A stretch of 64,000 bases of DNA, taken from positions 558,001 to 622,000 of the forward strand of contig JACHMT010000003.1 in assembly GCA_014208095.1 (NCBI GenBank), read 5' to 3'. The translations under genes and the position numbers were made by a program. A model generated the notes under the pieces. It was given only the letters and a program-made list of their open reading frames with translations, did no database searches and was not told the DNA's origin. Positions 42,801-45,800 of the stretch are shown piece after piece; position 1 is the stretch's first letter, and every line of letters starts with the position of its first letter. The stretch is from Actinospineispora eucalypti. GTDB taxonomy: Bacteria; Actinomycetota; Actinomycetes; Mycobacteriales; Pseudonocardiaceae.

Positions 42801-45800
42801 CACACCGAGAGTGTCGAGCAGGTCGGAGACGAACCCGTTGGTCAGCTCACCGATCCGCTGACCCAGATCACCCTGCCGCTGGGGCCGCTGCGAACCCTGC
42901 CCCTGGCCGGACTGGCCCTGCCCAGCCGAGCCCTGGCTTTTGCCGCCGCCGAGGCCGATCTGGTCGAACAAGTCGGTCAGGAACTCATCCACCGAGTCCC
43001 CGATCGAGCCGAGCAATCCGCCCTGACGGCCGGTGTTGTGGTTGGCCTGGATGGGGCGCTGCACGCCGCCGCGCGAGTCGCGCTGGGAGAAGGCGTCACC
43101 GATCTGGTCCCGCAGCCCGTCGAACGCCTCACCCACCCGGCGACCGGCCCTGTCCTCGGCCACCTGGGACACCACCTTGGTCGCGGCATCACCGAACCGG
43201 CCCAACACCTCATCCAGATCGAAGTCGCTGTCCCGCCGCTGCTGCGGCTGACGGCCGGCGCTCTGGTTCACCACCGCCGCCCGGCCGGTGCTCGGACGAG
43301 ACACCCCGAGGTCCCGCAGCAGGTCGGACACAAACTCCTCGGTCCGCTCACCGACCCGCCCGGCCAACTCCTGACCCCGGTCGCTGCTCACACCGGCCTG
43401 ACGCACACCGCCCTGGGCGGAGTTCCGGGCGGTGCCGCCCCCTTCACCGGCACCACCCGACAGCAACTGGCCGAACACCCCACCCAGGGCCTGCTGCGTC
43501 TGCTGCGCGGCGTCCTCACCCGCAACCTGCCCGACCAGACCCGAAGCGGTGTTCACGAAGTTGCCCAATGCCTCGTCCACACTCGGCACCTGCTGCTGGC
43601 CCTGCTGCCCGGTCTGGCCCTGCTGCTGTTGCTGGCCGGCGGCCTTCGCCTCGGCCATGAACGCGTCGTAGTACAGGCCCTTCCAGTAAACCGGGTCATC
43701 GGAGAACGGGCCGCCATCGCGCGACTCGCCCCGGTTCCCGCCGCCGCCGATGCGTTCCATCAGGTCCGACACGAACTGATCGGTCCGATCCGAGATGACC
43801 CCGGCCAGATCCTGCCCGCCACCCTGCTGGCCGGTGTTCCGCTGGGCGCCGCCGTTGTTCTGGCCACCGCCGGCCAGCAACTGCTCGAATAGGTTGCCCA
43901 GCGCCTGCTGGGTCTGCTGCCCGGCCTGGCTGCCGGCCACCTGGGACACGATCTCGGAAGCGGTGTTCACGAAGTTGCCCAGCGCATCCTCCAGCGGCGG
44001 CTGCTGCTGGGGAGCCTGCGCCTGGGCCTGACCCGAACCGTTCGAGCCGCCGGTGGAGTTGCCGCCGATACCGAGCAGGTCGAGGAGGTTGCCGACGAAG
44101 TTGTTGGTCAGCTTGGTGATGTTCTGCACCAACTGCTGCTCCCCGGCGCCGGTGTCGGTCGGGCGGGGGTCGACGCGGCGGGCGGTCTGCGGCTCCACCC
44201 GGCGGGCGGTCTGCGGGTCGGTCCGCCGCGCGGTGCGCGCCTGGCCTGGCTCACCGGTAGCCGGGTCCACCTGGCTCGCCACCGCCGGGGTCACCCGCTG
44301 CGCGGTGGCCGGCTCGGCCCGGCGGGCGCTGGCCTGCTGCACCCGGGGGGTGCTGCCCTGTGTCGCCTTGCCGCCCTGCTTACCTAGCACGTAGTCGACC
44401 ACCTGGTCGGCCTTCTCGGCGAACTTGGCGTAAGCGTCCGGGTGGGCCGAGCGCTGCACTGCCTGCGCCGCGCGCGTGACCGACTTGCCCTGCCAGCCGT
44501 CGACGTTCTTCAAGGTCTTGAAGAACTTGGTGGCCGCGTGCACCGGGTCGAGCACCTGCTTGACGGTGCCCCAGCCTTGGGAGGGGCGCTGCTGGAACAA
44601 CCCCAGCGAATCCCGGTCGCCGTACCGGACGTTCTTCAGCCCCGACTCCTGCATCGCCGCCGCCACTGCGGTCTGCAAACCCTTGCGCGGAATGCCCAGC
44701 TTCTGGCCGACCTCGACGATCGTCTCGGCGTTCTTCGCCTGCTCCGCGCTGATGCCCTTGGGCCGCTTCACCGCCTTCGACTCGGCGGCCTGGGTCGCCG
44801 CCGGGCGGGCCGCGCCGGACTTGCCGCCAACATTGCCGGCGGTCTGCTTGGCCGCGCCATCGCCACCGATCAGGTCGAGCAAGTCCTGGGTGAACCCACC
44901 GCTCAGCTTCCCGATCTGCTGCCCCAGATCCTGCCGCGGGCGTTGCGCGCTCTGCTGCCCCCGGCCGCCGCCGGACTGCCCGCCACTGTTCTGGGCGCCG
45001 CCGTTGTTGCCCGGCCGGCCGCCCTGGCTGATCGCCTGAGTGAACTGGTCGGCCAGATCGGTGAGCGCCTCGTTCACGCGCTTCGCGGCCTTCTTGCCGG
45101 CCACGTCCTTCACGATCCCGGTGGCCACGTCCACGAACTGGTCGAGGACATCGTCCAGGCCCGGCTTCTGCTGCTGGGGACGCTGCGAGCCCTGACCCGA
45201 ACCGCCGGAGTTTCCGGCACCGCCGTTGCTGTCGCCGCCGACGCCGAGCAGTTGCAGCAGGTCGGACACGAAGCCGTTGGTCGGCTTGGTGATGTCCTGC
45301 GCGAGCTGCTGGCCGGCACCGCTGTTCTGCGTGCCACCGTTGCTGGCGGGCTTGCCGGTGTTGCTGCCGCCGACCAGATTCACCAGGTCGGAGACGAAGT
45401 CATTGGTGATCTTGGTGAGGTCACCGGCCAGGTCACCCTGGCGGCCGGGACGCTCGGTGTCGCGGGAGTTCTCGTTGTTGCCGTCGTGCTGCAAGCGGGG
45501 GCGCTGACCAGCCGGGGGACCGCGACCAGGGTTCGCGTCCTGCCGGTGACCGGTGAAGTTCGGGTCGCGGTCGGTGCAGCCCAACGCCAGGCAGGTGATC
45601 GGGCCGGACTCGCCGCGCTCCGGAGACAGCCCGGAACCGCCACCACCGGTGGTCTTGGAGGCACGCTCGGGCATCCCGGCCTGCACCGCACCGGAGCCAT
45701 CCCCGGCAGCGCCGTGGTGGTGGAGCCGGTTGCTGGCGGCCAGCGCGGCGGACACGTCCTGAGCCACGCTCGAGAGGGCCTGCTGGGTGCGGGCACCGGC

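Noticed and set aside
7716..43892. Long plus-strand frames antisense to giant 1 (for example 7716-10556, 24366-29054, 29076-34223, 34770-38813, 40218-43892)
   Set aside because: Shadow frames of GC-rich coding DNA: Arg/Gly/Val/Leu/Pro-rich composition, no domains, no matching Shine-Dalgarno sites, and they run opposite to a frame full of recognisable domains.
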